Source: Bacteroidales bacterium
Lineage (GTDB): Bacteria > Bacteroidota > Bacteroidia > Bacteroidales > UBA1402
DNA length: 64,000 nucleotides
Direction of reading: 5' to 3'
Assembly: GCA_017468435.1 (NCBI GenBank)
Contig: JAFUIP010000011.1
Span: 1-64,000, forward strand
This document shows, in pieces, positions 40,448-50,315 of the stretch (position 1 is its first letter; each line of letters starts with the position of its first letter). The notes beneath the pieces are model-generated. The model searched no databases, was not told where the DNA came from, and saw only the letters and a list, made by a program, of their open reading frames with translations. Position numbers and translations under genes: made by a program.

Positions 40448-43107
40448 AGTCGTTGTGAGATAAGTTGTCGGATAATATGGTTGAAATTGTCATTCGATAA
40501 TAAATCCTTCAGAGTGAGATGCATACGATAACACCAATAGTTGTGGGTGTTGACCGGCTCGTTGATGCGTTCGCTCATCGGGTCGTGGTGGGCAGTTTCA
40601 GTGGAGCAGGCCAAGTAATCCTGCAGCGGGAGCAAGGTCCACATGGCCGGCGATTGCATGTGCAGGGCAATGATTTCACGTACCAATTCAGGTGTGCAAG
40701 ATTCGGGCGCTTGGCCTTCGTGCTGCAGCATCTGCTGATAGTAGCGTTGCGTTTTTTCCCTGTCTTCCAGCCACCAGGCCCGCAGTGGGTTCATGTCGTG
40801 GGTGCCGGTGGTGCAAACAGAAAGGTACGGCAGCGTGCGGGTGTCGCCAAATTCGCAGCCCATGGCCTTTGGCATTCGCTGAATTTCCAAAGAAAGAATG
40901 TTCAAGGCGTCCATCACTTCGGGTACGCAGGCGGGCACCATGCCAAGATCTTCGCCGCAAACCAGCATGTCGGTGGCTTCTATTAGCGAAGGCAGTTTGC
41001 TCATGGCCGATTCTTTCCAGAATTCGTTGTGACGATGATAGAAAAAGTCTTCGTGAATCTGCCATAGTTTCGCTTTCAAATCCTCGTTCAGCGATTTATA
41101 ATGATACGATTCGTAGAGCGCGATACGCGGATGCAATAGTTCCGGATGTTGTAAATCTCTGACAAACAATACATCGCTATGCAAAAGGTAAAGATGCTCC
41201 AGTATTTCGCTGCATTGTTTTTCCGGAAGATGAGAAAAAGCGTGTTTGCTTTTGAAATAGGCTTTCACTTTGCGTTGCGTATCGAAGGCTTCCTTGAATC
41301 GGCAAATGTCGCCATCCGTGTCGAAGAAGATGTCGCAAATCTGTCGGCTGTTTTCGCCAAACAATTCGTCTAAAATGTGCAGGCGAATGTACGGGTTAGT
41401 CAAGTCCTTTTCACTCAGGTAGATGCCGGCTTCGCGCAAATCTTCCAGGCGATAGGGAAGCGCAGGCGAGAAACGTCCGCAGAGCCCCCAAACGTCTTTT
41501 TTATCAATTTCCCAGATGCGGAAAAATCCTAAAATATGGTCTATGCGATAAGCGTCGAAATAGTCCGACATTTTGCTGAATCGTCTTCTCCACCAGCGGA
41601 ATCCATCTTCGGCCATTACCTTCCAGTTGTAGGTAGGAAAGCCCCAGTTTTGTCCGGAAAGCGAGAAACTGTCTGGCGGCGCACCGGCCGAAGCCTCCAA
41701 GTTGAAGAGTTCGGGATGCGTCCATGCGTCCACGCTGTCGGGACTGATACCGATGGGAATATCGCCCTTGAATGCCACACCAATATGGTGCATATAGTCG
41801 TGCACTTCGCTAAGTTGCTGGTCGAGATGGAATTGCAAGTAAAGATGATAAGCAATTTTATCAGCATCCACAAAAGTGGGTTCCAGCATCTTGGCTGCTT
41901 CTTGCTCGTTGTATTCGCTCAATATCGGCCATGAACGGAAATTAGGCGTGCCGAAACGGTCGCGCAGATAGCAAAACAAAGCGTAAGGAATGAGCCAGTC
42001 GCGGTTTTTTTGCAGGAAAGAAAGATAAGCAGCACTTTTTAAAACTTGGTCTTTCTCTCTCTTAAACAAGAACTTGAAGTATTTTTCCTTGGCTTTGGCT
42101 ACTTGTTCGTAATCGGCTATGGGCAACGCGTTGAGAATAGCTTTTTCTGCTAAATAGGCTTCCTTTTTCTTGGGCGTGAGGCCTCCCATTTTCTCGATAT
42201 TCAAAAAAATCGGGTTAAGCGCAAACACCGATACCGCATTGTAGGGATAGGAATCTCGTCGAGAATGATACAGCGTGGTGTCGTTGATGGGCAGGGTCTG
42301 TATCATCTTCATGCCGGTAGCAGCAGCCCAATCGGCCATCAGCTTCAGGTCCATGAATTCGCCTATGCCGAAGCCCTCTTCGCTACGCAACGAAAAGACG
42401 GGAATCACCACGCCGGCAGCTTTCCAAGGCGCCTGACTGTAACGGAAAGCGTGGTCGTTGCATATCGTTCGTCCTTGGCTGCTACTGAATGTCAGACGAC
42501 GGTTTTCGCCATCTTCCAAATCGACGATGCTATGGTCTTTCTTGTTGAAAATGACGTATTTATAATGAATGTCGCAATCTTCTGACAGAAGAAGGTTGGC
42601 TTTCCAAACAGGGTAATGCGTGTCGTCGAGCGCAAGGATTCTGTCGGCATTCCATTCTCCCAGAGCGGAAATATTGCCCATGATGCCCAAGGATTGTTCG
42701 GGCTCGATTTGCGGCATTCGTATTTGGAAACAAAGGTTTTCTCGGCCTTCAATCTGTGCTGATTTGCGCTCGCGACGAAACAGACAATGCCCGAAAGCTC
42801 TGGTCATAAAGGCTTCTTCCGCGCTTTTGGTACGCCAAAAATCCTTCAGTGTATGTTCTTTGAAGGCTCCGTTCAGGAAAATATATCTGTCCTTTCCGTA
42901 TTCATAGAGAAAACTGCCATCATTGCGTCGCAGCGCGTAACGATAACTTATTTCGTTCACAAAATCGGGAATATGGATGCTGCGTTGCCATTTGTTGCCA
43001 TCTTTGCATTGGAGTATCAGCGGATTAGCCTGGCTCCAAGTGTGACCGATAACGCATATTTGTTCGCCCCATTGGGCTTGGTATTCTATATTGAAATTCA
43101 GTAACAT
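40444..43107 (-). CDS. malQ: 4-alpha-glucanotransferase (MalQ, GH77) with N-terminal starch-binding domains
   Basis: MalQ transfers glucan segments between maltodextrins (disproportionating enzyme). The ATG at 43107 (MLLNFNIEYQAQWGEQ) gives 887 residues. Residues 1-100 and 125-235 look like two CBM20-type starch-binding modules (QWGEQICVIGHTWSQANPL; LGIMGNISALGEWNADRILAL). The GH77 domain (250-885) has PVFSLRSEEGFGIGEFMDL, the nucleophile region FDAYRIDHILGFFRIW, the acid/base region LVCGEDLGMVPACVPEVM and GTHDMNPLRAWW. Two N-terminal CBMs are usual for Bacteroidetes and plant-type enzymes. It is cytosolic: no signal peptide remains with this start. It precedes the barrel gene in one operon. 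Confidence 0.95.
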   Translation of the reverse strand: MLLNFNIEYQAQWGEQICVIGHTWSQANPLILQCKDGNKWQRSIHIPDFVNEISYRYALRRNDGSFLYEYGKDRYIFLNGAFKEHTLKDFWRTKSAEEAFMTRAFGHCLFRRERKSAQIEGRENLCFQIRMPQIEPEQSLGIMGNISALGEWNADRILALDDTHYPVWKANLLLSEDCDIHYKYVIFNKKDHSIVDLEDGENRRLTFSSSQGRTICNDHAFRYSQAPWKAAGVVIPVFSLRSEEGFGIGEFMDLKLMADWAAATGMKMIQTLPINDTTLYHSRRDSYPYNAVSVFALNPIFLNIEKMGGLTPKKKEAYLAEKAILNALPIADYEQVAKAKEKYFKFLFKREKDQVLKSAAYLSFLQKNRDWLIPYALFCYLRDRFGTPNFRSWPILSEYNEQEAAKMLEPTFVDADKIAYHLYLQFHLDQQLSEVHDYMHHIGVAFKGDIPIGISPDSVDAWTHPELFNLEASAGAPPDSFSLSGQNWGFPTYNWKVMAEDGFRWWRRRFSKMSDYFDAYRIDHILGFFRIWEIDKKDVWGLCGRFSPALPYRLEDLREAGIYLSEKDLTNPYIRLHILDELFGENSRQICDIFFDTDGDICRFKEAFDTQRKVKAYFKSKHAFSHLPEKQCSEILEHLYLLHSDVLFVRDLQHPELLHPRIALYESYHYKSLNEDLKAKLWQIHEDFFYHRHNEFWKESAMSKLPSLIEATDMLVCGEDLGMVPACVPEVMDALNILSLEIQRMPKAMGCEFGDTRTLPYLSVCTTGTHDMNPLRAWWLEDREKTQRYYQQMLQHEGQAPESCTPELVREIIALHMQSPAMWTLLPLQDYLACSTETAHHDPMSERINEPVNTHNYWCYRMHLTLKDLLSNDNFNHIIRQLISQRL

Positions 43108-43218
43108 AATCTTTTTGAGAAAATAGCTGTATGATGTTGCGAAAATAACATTTTCCCTCGAATTGGCAAGCATTTGCATAAATTATCGGCAGGGCTTTTT
43201 TCTGCGCAGGGCTTTTTG

Positions 43219-43226
43219 TACTTTTG
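43219..43226 (+). promoter_or_regulatory. Possible -7 box of the GH105 gene
   Basis: TACTTTTG, 33 bp before the start codon. Just upstream CAGGGCTTTTT occurs twice, 17 bp apart. No clear -33 box is visible. Confidence 0.45.
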
Positions 43227-43258
43227 CGTCTGCATGAAATTTTTTTACCTATTAAAAT

Positions 43259-44440
43259 ATGAAGAAAACTATTCTTGGAGCTTTGGCATTGATCTCTTTG
43301 CTGAGCGTATTGACGGCTTGTCAGCCTAAGGAAAAATTATGGTCGGAAAGAATGGCCGAGTCTGAAATGCAGCGTTTCCCGCAATTGTATCAGTTCGATC
43401 ACGGCAAACGTCTGTTCTTTGGTTATACTCAGGGTCTTGGCGCGCATTCTATGTTGGAAATGTGGCGTTATACCGGCGATAAGAAGTATTACGATTATGT
43501 TTATCAGTGGGGAGATACCATCATCGGTCCCGAAGGTCAGATTCATCTGTATCGTCCGCAGGAGTATAATCTCGATTTTATCAACTCCGGCAAAATTTTG
43601 TTCGACTTGTATGCCGAAACCGGCGAGGAACGTTTCCGTATGGCCATTGACACCCTGATGGACAAGCAAATGCGTCAGCAACTCCGTACGCCGGAAGGTG
43701 GTTTTTGGCATAAAAAGCGTTACACGCAACAAATGTGGCTCGATGGTCTTTACATGGCTTCTCCTTTCTTGGCCGAATATGCCGTTACCTTCGACGAACC
43801 CCAATGGATTGACGATGTGATTCATCAACTCACGCTTATCGGCGACCGCACTTACGACGAAAAATCGGGTCTTTTCTATCATGCTTGGGACGCTTCTCAC
43901 CAGCAGGCTTGGGCCGATCCTCAGACCGGTCGTTCGCCCAATTTCTGGGGACGCAGCATAGGTTGGTATGCCATGGCTTTGGTGGACGATTTGGATTTCA
44001 TTCCCGAAAATCATCCGCGTCGTGGCGAAGTTCTGGATTTGGTGAACAAATTGGCCGAAGGTATGTTGCGCTGGCAAGACAAAGAAACGAATCTGTGGTA
44101 TCAGGTGGTAGATAAAGGTCATCTAGAAGGTAATTATTTGGAATCTTCGGTTTCTACCATGATGATGTATTTCTACGCAAAAGCTTGTAACAAAGGATAT
44201 TTGCCTCGTGAAACTTACTGGCCCGTGGCTAATGGCATTCTCGATGGCCTCATTGAACATCGTATCGTAGAAAACGAAGACGGCACCATCACCTTAATTA
44301 AATGTTGTGCCGTGAGCGGTTTAGGCGGCAATCCTTATCGCGATGGTAGCTACGAATATTACATCAACGAACGTATCCGCGATAATGATGGAAAGGCCAC
44401 AGGTCCTTTCATACTTGGTTGCATCGAACTTAATCGATAG
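43259..44440 (+). CDS. GH105/GH88-like unsaturated rhamnogalacturonyl hydrolase, lipoprotein
   Basis: These (alpha/alpha)6-barrel enzymes remove the unsaturated uronic acid left by pectin lyases, using an Asp to hydrate the double bond. The 393-residue protein has a lipobox (SVLTAC, Cys21), so it is probably periplasmic and membrane-anchored. Family motifs: QYDxxx-like start, GHKLFF-like HGKRLFFGYTQGLGAH, the catalytic-site region QMWLDGLYMASPFLAEYA, FWGRSIGWYAMALVDDL and ESSVSTMMMYFYAKAC, then CAVSGLGGNPYRDGSYEYYI. It fits with the PL1 lyase and CE12 esterase at 7-12 kb. It is monocistronic with a terminator behind it. Confidence 0.92.
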   Translation: MKKTILGALALISLLSVLTACQPKEKLWSERMAESEMQRFPQLYQFDHGKRLFFGYTQGLGAHSMLEMWRYTGDKKYYDYVYQWGDTIIGPEGQIHLYRPQEYNLDFINSGKILFDLYAETGEERFRMAIDTLMDKQMRQQLRTPEGGFWHKKRYTQQMWLDGLYMASPFLAEYAVTFDEPQWIDDVIHQLTLIGDRTYDEKSGLFYHAWDASHQQAWADPQTGRSPNFWGRSIGWYAMALVDDLDFIPENHPRRGEVLDLVNKLAEGMLRWQDKETNLWYQVVDKGHLEGNYLESSVSTMMMYFYAKACNKGYLPRETYWPVANGILDGLIEHRIVENEDGTITLIKCCAVSGLGGNPYRDGSYEYYINERIRDNDGKATGPFILGCIELNR

Positions 44441-44467
44441 GTCATAACGAATCAACTACGGGTATTT

Positions 44468-44506
44468 AAAAAGTCAGCATTCTGAAAAGGATGCTGACTT
44501 TTATTT
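44468..44506. terminator. Bidirectional intrinsic terminator
   Basis: AAAGTCAGCAT and ATGCTGACTTT form eleven pairs around a ten-base loop, with A- and T-rich flanks. It lies between the convergent GH105 and ddh genes. Confidence 0.88.
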
Positions 44507-44539
44507 GGTGGCAACGTGAATGCTGCGGAGATACTTGTT

Positions 44540-45439
44540 TTACACCAATTGTTTGATGAGCGTTTCGCGATCGCCGGCCAGCAGGTCGATGACGGGAATC
44601 TCAATCATGGTGTAGCAACCGGGCTGCTGTTTCACGGTGGCGCGGGCTACGGCTACCAGAATTTGAGCGGTGAGGGCAGGGTTGTTGATTTTCATGTTGA
44701 ACTCGAAGAGTTGGTTCTGTGTCTTGCCGGAAACGCCTTTTCGCGTCATGTTTACACCATGACCCATGTCTTTGATGGCATTGATGTCTTCCACCTGCAT
44801 CACATGAGTTTCGTCGTGCGCAAAATAATCATCAGCCTTGATGGCAGCAGCCACTTGCTCGAATGCGTAACCCTCTTTTAATTCGATGTAAACCATACGG
44901 CGATGAATGCCCGTGCCCAAAGGAATGGTCATGGAAAGCGCGTCTTTTACGCCTTCAACGGATTTGGCTGCCACACTGTGACCCATGCTCATGCCCGGAC
45001 CGAAATTGGTATAAGTCAAACCCTTGGGCGCTGCAGCCTGCAACAATGCGCGTACTACCGAATCGCTGCCCGGATCCCATCCGGCCGAAATGATAGACAC
45101 CGCCTGATGGGCCTTTGCCACACTGTCGAGCGATTGTTTCAATTTCCAAATATCTGTGTGAATGTCAAAGCTATCCACTGTGTTGATGCCCATTTCCAAG
45201 TATTTCTTGGCGTTTTCTTCCACCTTGCGCGAAGGCGTCGAAAGAATGGCTACATCCACTTTTCCCAAATCTGCAATGTCAGTCACCACAGGAATGTCGG
45301 TCAATTCCAAAGGTTTCGTTTCACTGAGGGAACGTCTCACTACGCCCGCAATCTCAAAATCGGGAGAGGCTTGCAAGGCTTCAACCACATACTTTCCGAT
45401 GTTACCGTATCCAACGATAGCAGCTCTTAGTTTTTTCAT
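44540..45439 (-). CDS. ddh: meso-Diaminopimelate dehydrogenase
   Basis: Ddh makes meso-diaminopimelate in one step from tetrahydrodipicolinate, ammonia and NADPH, feeding lysine and peptidoglycan synthesis. The 299-residue protein has the NADP-binding start RAAIVGYGNIGKYVVEAL, then VAILSTPSRKVEENAKKYLEMGINTVDSFDIH, SAGWDPGSDSVVRALL and FGPGMSMGHSVAAKS, all diagnostic. Length is standard. It follows the WecA/MraY-like gene by 33 nt on the same strand, and the two may share a transcript with an envelope theme. Confidence 0.96.
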   Translation of the reverse strand: MKKLRAAIVGYGNIGKYVVEALQASPDFEIAGVVRRSLSETKPLELTDIPVVTDIADLGKVDVAILSTPSRKVEENAKKYLEMGINTVDSFDIHTDIWKLKQSLDSVAKAHQAVSIISAGWDPGSDSVVRALLQAAAPKGLTYTNFGPGMSMGHSVAAKSVEGVKDALSMTIPLGTGIHRRMVYIELKEGYAFEQVAAAIKADDYFAHDETHVMQVEDINAIKDMGHGVNMTRKGVSGKTQNQLFEFNMKINNPALTAQILVAVARATVKQQPGCYTMIEIPVIDLLAGDRETLIKQLV

Positions 45440-45472
45440 CTTTCCAAAATTTATGATAAATCGTTCTATTGT

Positions 45473-46534
45473 TTACTTGTTTTCTTTTGTCTGAGCCTTC
45501 ATGTACATGACAATGAATAAAATTTCCACAATGCTCGCCAAAACAATGGTCGATAGGCAAGGCCACAAGGCAGAACCGCTTTTTTGTAAGGCGAGCGAGG
45601 CCATGATGACAAGCGCATTGAATCCCACTTCGAACAAACTGATGCCGGCATGAGTCCAACCTAAACCCAAAAGTCTGTGATGCAGGTGACGTTTGTCGGC
45701 GATAAAAGGTGATTGCTTGAAATACAGGCGTATGCTTACCACGGTGATGAGGTCCATGATGGGCACAATCAGAATGGCGAAAATAAGGCTTCCGGGATAG
45801 GCAATAGTGAGCCAATCTTGCATGATAGCAGGCGAATTGGCCATTCTGATACCGAAAATGGCTAAGAAAACGCCAATCAACATAGATCCCATATCTCCCA
45901 TAAAAATCTTAGCTTCGCCGAAGTTGTAGATAAGGAATCCCAAAATGGCACCGGACAAGGCCAAAGCTGTCATGCCGTAGGAATAATCGCCCATCCACAA
46001 GAAGAATGAGGCAAACACCAAAGAAGAGAACAGTCCTAAACTTCCTGCCAAACCGTCAATGCCGTCTATAAAGTTGAAGGCATTGATGAAACCAACCACG
46101 AAAATGAAGGTAAAGGCGATATTGACAATTTCCTTGAGCAGGGTATTTGCTTCGAAAATAGGAATATGCACGAAATGTACTTGCCCCACAAAGACGATGA
46201 TGGCCGCGATGATAAACTGAAACAAGAGTCTGGAATGCGGAGACGAGGGCACCAGATCGTCGCGGAAAGCGATGAAGAACAAGAGCACCGATGCGGCTGC
46301 CAAGCTTCCTAACTCGCGTGAGTCACAGATGATTTGAAACAGCAAGACGCAAAAGAAGAATCCGAGGAAGATGCCGATGCCTCCCAAATTGGATATATCC
46401 CGGGTATGAATTTTCCGAGCCTCCTTGCGTTCATCGAACAATGAACGTTTACGGGCCACTTTGATAATGCTGGGCATGGAAATGGCCGCTGTGACAAATG
46501 CTACAAAAAAGATGAGTAGAGCCTTCAAAATCAT
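45473..46534 (-). CDS. Undecaprenyl-phosphate sugar-1-phosphate transferase (WecA/MraY family)
   Basis: These integral membrane enzymes start polysaccharide synthesis by moving a sugar-1-phosphate (often GlcNAc-1-P) to undecaprenyl phosphate. The ATG at 46534 gives 353 residues and about ten membrane segments. Family motifs: DERKEARKIHTRDISNLGGIGIFLGF, the catalytic Asp-containing AFNFIDGIDGLAGS, IYNFGEAKIFMGDMGSMLIG and ADKRHLHHRLLGLGWTH. The HLHHRLL loop is WecA-like rather than MraY-like, so O-antigen or another surface glycan is likelier than peptidoglycan. It lies between the DUF4450 gene and ddh on the minus strand. Confidence 0.92.
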   Translation of the reverse strand: MILKALLIFFVAFVTAAISMPSIIKVARKRSLFDERKEARKIHTRDISNLGGIGIFLGFFFCVLLFQIICDSRELGSLAAASVLLFFIAFRDDLVPSSPHSRLLFQFIIAAIIVFVGQVHFVHIPIFEANTLLKEIVNIAFTFIFVVGFINAFNFIDGIDGLAGSLGLFSSLVFASFFLWMGDYSYGMTALALSGAILGFLIYNFGEAKIFMGDMGSMLIGVFLAIFGIRMANSPAIMQDWLTIAYPGSLIFAILIVPIMDLITVVSIRLYFKQSPFIADKRHLHHRLLGLGWTHAGISLFEVGFNALVIMASLALQKSGSALWPCLSTIVLASIVEILFIVMYMKAQTKENK

Positions 46535-46619
46535 AGGCAAATAGTTTTATCGTTATTTCAATAACGATGCAAATCTCGAATTATTGTTTTGTGAGCCAAA
46601 AAAGTTTGAAAATATTAAA

Positions 46620-49600
46620 TTACTTTACTAAAGTTATGGATATCAGTCCAATAATACTTTCTATGGTGTTCGATTCCAATGCAACCGATACAATTTCCTT
46701 GTCGGCTTGCAATGGAAGATCGAGCATGACGGCAGCGCCACCCGGAATATTTCTACCTTTGCTGTATTCTACGTCCTTCAGTTGTAAATCGTGTTCCAAA
46801 TCTCTGGAAACCAATCCGGTAGATAATTGTACGCGATAGGGACGAGGCGCTTTGATATCGAATGCCATGTTATCTTCGAAGAAATCTTGTTCGATAGGTA
46901 CCCATGTCTCCGGATTCACCAGCAAGAGTGAATCTTGGCTTCCATCTTTGTAAGTAACTCTGACAACGCCGTTTACCATGTGACACTGCTGATGATTGGT
47001 GGTACCAGCCATCAGGAAATAGGCATGAGAAGCACGTTTGGCATCGACAGGAATTACTGCCTTGTCAGGATGATTGTCCCATTGCGATACGAAAAGAATA
47101 TTGGCAGGAACAGAATCCTTAGTTGTCTGGAAACGAATACCTTGAGGCATATTGAAAATGCCGTGTTCGTCGCTCTTTGCACGCAGGCCATCGGCATTGA
47201 TCTCGGGCAGAATCTTCTGCACGCACCATTCACCGAAACCTTGACTGGGAATCTGCAAACTGGTAGAAGTGGGGCGAGGGCTCATGTACTTGCCAAAAGC
47301 GAAAATATCGTCCACTCTTTCGTTGTAATGCGCTTGCATACAGATGCTTTCCTGTTCGGCTTGGCTGTCGAAGGCTATGTTCCACCCATAAAGAGTCTTG
47401 GCGCAAATCGTTTTGCCATCCCTGCGCAGTTCCACCAAGTTGCTACCATGATGAGCGCCGGGCAATTCGGTATATTCGCTTATGCTGCCGGCTGAAAGTT
47501 GAGCCTGAATGCCCGTATTTTGGTGGTTGAGCCAAATGTCGGCCACACAATCGGTATCGCTGTTGTTGACAAATTGCACTTGCAGACTCTTGGCTTCTTC
47601 GCGTTCGCTGACAATGTCAAAAGGCGGAAGCACTTCCAAATCGATGGCTTCCCACCAGTGAGCCTGACCCTTGCTCAGTTCCACAAAAAAGGTATGATGT
47701 CCGCAGGAGTTTATGGTATTGTTTTCGCCCAATACATTCTGTGGATCAGAAACTTGCAACAATGTGACATCCTTTGCGGGAATATATTTGAAAACTTCTC
47801 CCTGTGTCACGCGGCTTTCGTATTGCAAAACAGGCTCGTCGGCCTTACCTTCCTCTATATCAATGATATAGCTTTCGGCAGCCGGACAATGAATCTTCAA
47901 TTTAGGCTGATTGATGCTCGTTGACAAATACTCGATGGCGACTTTCTTTCCATTCACGCTGACGCTTTCCACATTGGCCTCAGACACAGGAATTTGCAAT
48001 TCAAAGGCAGTGGTTTTGCGAAAATCGGGATAAATCTGCCAATGTTGTTGTCTGTCGTTTTTGCTGAAACTATAAGATAAATAAGGCGTTTTGAAATAAG
48101 CCGTGTCCCAAGATTCAGGGAAAGAAGGACGAAGCAAAACGATGTTTTCCAATAAGTTAGGTTCAACACCGAACAATCCTTCCACGAAGGCTCTTGAATA
48201 AACACCCACCGGATCGGCAAAATCGCGATAAGTTTCGCCACGAGCCGCATCATAAAAACTAACCTGTCCTACATTTCCCGGACTCTTGCCCAAGAACATT
48301 CCGTCCATAATGGCGCCCTTCATGATTTGGTAAGCCTGCTCCTGACGCCCGCCTTGGAAATAAGCCAAAGCCGTGTGCATCACTTCCGCAAAAGCGACGT
48401 TGTTGATAGACCAATGATAAGGCATCCAATTGGTGGTAGCAGGTACCCAAAGATGTTCGTTAAGCGCGTCTTTTCCACTTGCTTCAACCTTAAAATGAGG
48501 CAATTGTGTGTCGATATAGCGCAAGGCTTGATAAGCCTGGAATGGCGTAGGCACCTTGGAATCTATGCTATGGTAAATAGTCCACAATGCAGCATTGGGA
48601 TGGAGAAGTTGTTTTCCGAGAATGTCCTGATATTCAGCCCAATGTCCATCCTTCTCGAGCCAAAGCACACGGTTGAGCGCTTGCAGAATCTTTTCGGCTT
48701 CCTTGCGGTAGGGCGTAGGATCCTTTCCAATAAGTTCGGCAATAACCGCCGCCGTTGTGTTCGAAAAATAATGATAAGCACTTGAGTGAGTGACACTTCC
48801 TCCGGTGTATTGCAAGGCGTCGCTGGCCCAGATGCAGCAATAGGCGTCGTAAAGTCCGTCGTCATTGGTATCGAAACAACGTTTTTCCCAAGCCAAATGT
48901 CTTTCAAGCACGGGCCACATTTTACGAGCAAAACCCAAATCACCCGTCCAACGCAAATGACGCAACATTTCATCTATATAACAGATGTTCATGTCGTAGT
49001 GGTTCATGGTGTTGGGATTGTTGGGATAGCGTGCTATGTAACCCTCGCTATACATCTGAGAACCTTTTACTTTGGCGCTACGGGCAATATTGAGCACCGT
49101 GTCCATGATGACACCCTTGTCGGGGGGCGTGGTCATTTGAGATGCGGCATAAGCCCTGAAATGTTCCTCTGCACGATCGTTCCATGCCAACACATCGGCC
49201 GTGTAAGCGCCACGCCATCCGGCCAAAGGAACACGCCAACCGATGGCACCATGCTGATATACAGGCGATTCCCAAATACCATCGGCAGCCATCACCAATG
49301 CGCTTGCGGCAGCATTGATATAAGGGTCGGGCGTATAAATCTGTAAATGACTCTTAATTTGCTCTATGCTTTCCAAAGTGATTGCATACAAGTCTTTATG
49401 ATTGATTTTCTTGGCATCTTCCTCGAGCGAGAAACTGATAAAAGTCTGTCCGTTTTTCAGTTTGCCACTGGCGCGAAGCGTAGGATATTCCGCATCGACA
49501 GGACTTTGTAAGGGATTCTCCAAATCAGCAATCTCCAATCGGCTTCCCTTCGGGAATTGTCCATGAAGAGAGTAGATTTTAGCCTGAGGATCAAGCAGTT

Positions 49601-50267
49601 GCTCTTCTGTGTATTGGCTGATGTCTGTCTTGGCTCCGTACCATACCTTAAAACGGTTCTTGTTGATATCGAAACGATTATAGCGACAATAATCTTTTTT
49701 CATGCAAAAAGCATCCCATGGATCGGCTCCCAAATCCCCATTACGAGAAAAACGTTTTCCTCTGACAGCACCATATTGACAAATCCATTCCAACTTGGGA
49801 GAAAGATTCTTGCAATCCATCACAAACAGAGCGCCTTCCTTGTCGTAACGCGCAAGAGCCGTCAAGGTAATGAGAGCATCTTTTCCGAAACGTTCGTCGC
49901 GAATGTGATAAATCCTTTTTCCTGCGCTGTAACGAGATTCAATGTCGGAAGCCTCTTCCAACCAAACAATTTCTTGCTTATTGATGAGCAAACCAATTCT
50001 TACATTGCCCAGCATGCCATTTTTTGCGTAAAAGGCAAAAGCAGGAAAGTCGCTGGTTTCCAATCGAAAAGCACTATTATTCCCGTACAAGGCTCGGGTG
50101 TAAACTGCAGGTTCGGAACCGCAGAAAACGAATTCCGAAGCATCTGGTTTGTATCTTAATTCGCGGCTATTCGCACGGGTTTCAGCATCGGGACCGGCCG
50201 CCATCGCTGGCATAAGGGACATAACTATCATCCCCAAACATAAGAGACTTGCAAGCATCTTTTTCAT
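46620..50267 (-). CDS. Large secreted DUF4450-type protein, probable (alpha/alpha)6 glycoside hydrolase
   Basis: The 1215-residue protein has a signal peptide (ASLLCLGMIVMSLMPAMAAGP). The N-terminal beta-rich part (25-320) begins RELRYKPDASEFVFCGSEPAVYTRALYGNN, which I link to the DUF4450 family. Residues 330-760 are an (alpha/alpha)6-like catalytic region: DGIWESPVYQHGAIGWRVPLAGWRGAY, MDTVLNIARSAKVKGSQMYSEGYIARYP, YDMNICYIDEMLRHLRWTGDLGFARKMWPVLERHL and DTNDDGLYDAYCCIWASDAL. The arrangement resembles GH78/GH95-like clans, but I cannot name a family or substrate. The C-terminal 450 residues look like several beta-sandwiches. It could act on pectin side chains, given the other enzymes here (inference). 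It has its own promoter with a palindrome. Confidence 0.72.
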   Translation of the reverse strand: MKKMLASLLCLGMIVMSLMPAMAAGPDAETRANSRELRYKPDASEFVFCGSEPAVYTRALYGNNSAFRLETSDFPAFAFYAKNGMLGNVRIGLLINKQEIVWLEEASDIESRYSAGKRIYHIRDERFGKDALITLTALARYDKEGALFVMDCKNLSPKLEWICQYGAVRGKRFSRNGDLGADPWDAFCMKKDYCRYNRFDINKNRFKVWYGAKTDISQYTEEQLLDPQAKIYSLHGQFPKGSRLEIADLENPLQSPVDAEYPTLRASGKLKNGQTFISFSLEEDAKKINHKDLYAITLESIEQIKSHLQIYTPDPYINAAASALVMAADGIWESPVYQHGAIGWRVPLAGWRGAYTADVLAWNDRAEEHFRAYAASQMTTPPDKGVIMDTVLNIARSAKVKGSQMYSEGYIARYPNNPNTMNHYDMNICYIDEMLRHLRWTGDLGFARKMWPVLERHLAWEKRCFDTNDDGLYDAYCCIWASDALQYTGGSVTHSSAYHYFSNTTAAVIAELIGKDPTPYRKEAEKILQALNRVLWLEKDGHWAEYQDILGKQLLHPNAALWTIYHSIDSKVPTPFQAYQALRYIDTQLPHFKVEASGKDALNEHLWVPATTNWMPYHWSINNVAFAEVMHTALAYFQGGRQEQAYQIMKGAIMDGMFLGKSPGNVGQVSFYDAARGETYRDFADPVGVYSRAFVEGLFGVEPNLLENIVLLRPSFPESWDTAYFKTPYLSYSFSKNDRQQHWQIYPDFRKTTAFELQIPVSEANVESVSVNGKKVAIEYLSTSINQPKLKIHCPAAESYIIDIEEGKADEPVLQYESRVTQGEVFKYIPAKDVTLLQVSDPQNVLGENNTINSCGHHTFFVELSKGQAHWWEAIDLEVLPPFDIVSEREEAKSLQVQFVNNSDTDCVADIWLNHQNTGIQAQLSAGSISEYTELPGAHHGSNLVELRRDGKTICAKTLYGWNIAFDSQAEQESICMQAHYNERVDDIFAFGKYMSPRPTSTSLQIPSQGFGEWCVQKILPEINADGLRAKSDEHGIFNMPQGIRFQTTKDSVPANILFVSQWDNHPDKAVIPVDAKRASHAYFLMAGTTNHQQCHMVNGVVRVTYKDGSQDSLLLVNPETWVPIEQDFFEDNMAFDIKAPRPYRVQLSTGLVSRDLEHDLQLKDVEYSKGRNIPGGAAVMLDLPLQADKEIVSVALESNTIESIIGLISITLVK

Positions 50268-50283
50268 AATCGTAATTTTGCCA

Positions 50284-50315
50284 CAAAATTAGTGCAAGGC
50301 GAGTGCAAACGCAAA
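50284..50315 (-). promoter_or_regulatory. Promoter of the DUF4450 gene
   Basis: On the minus strand TTTG (50312-50315), 20 bp, TAATTTTG (50284-50291). This is a near-perfect promoter 17 bp before the start codon. Confidence 0.75.
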
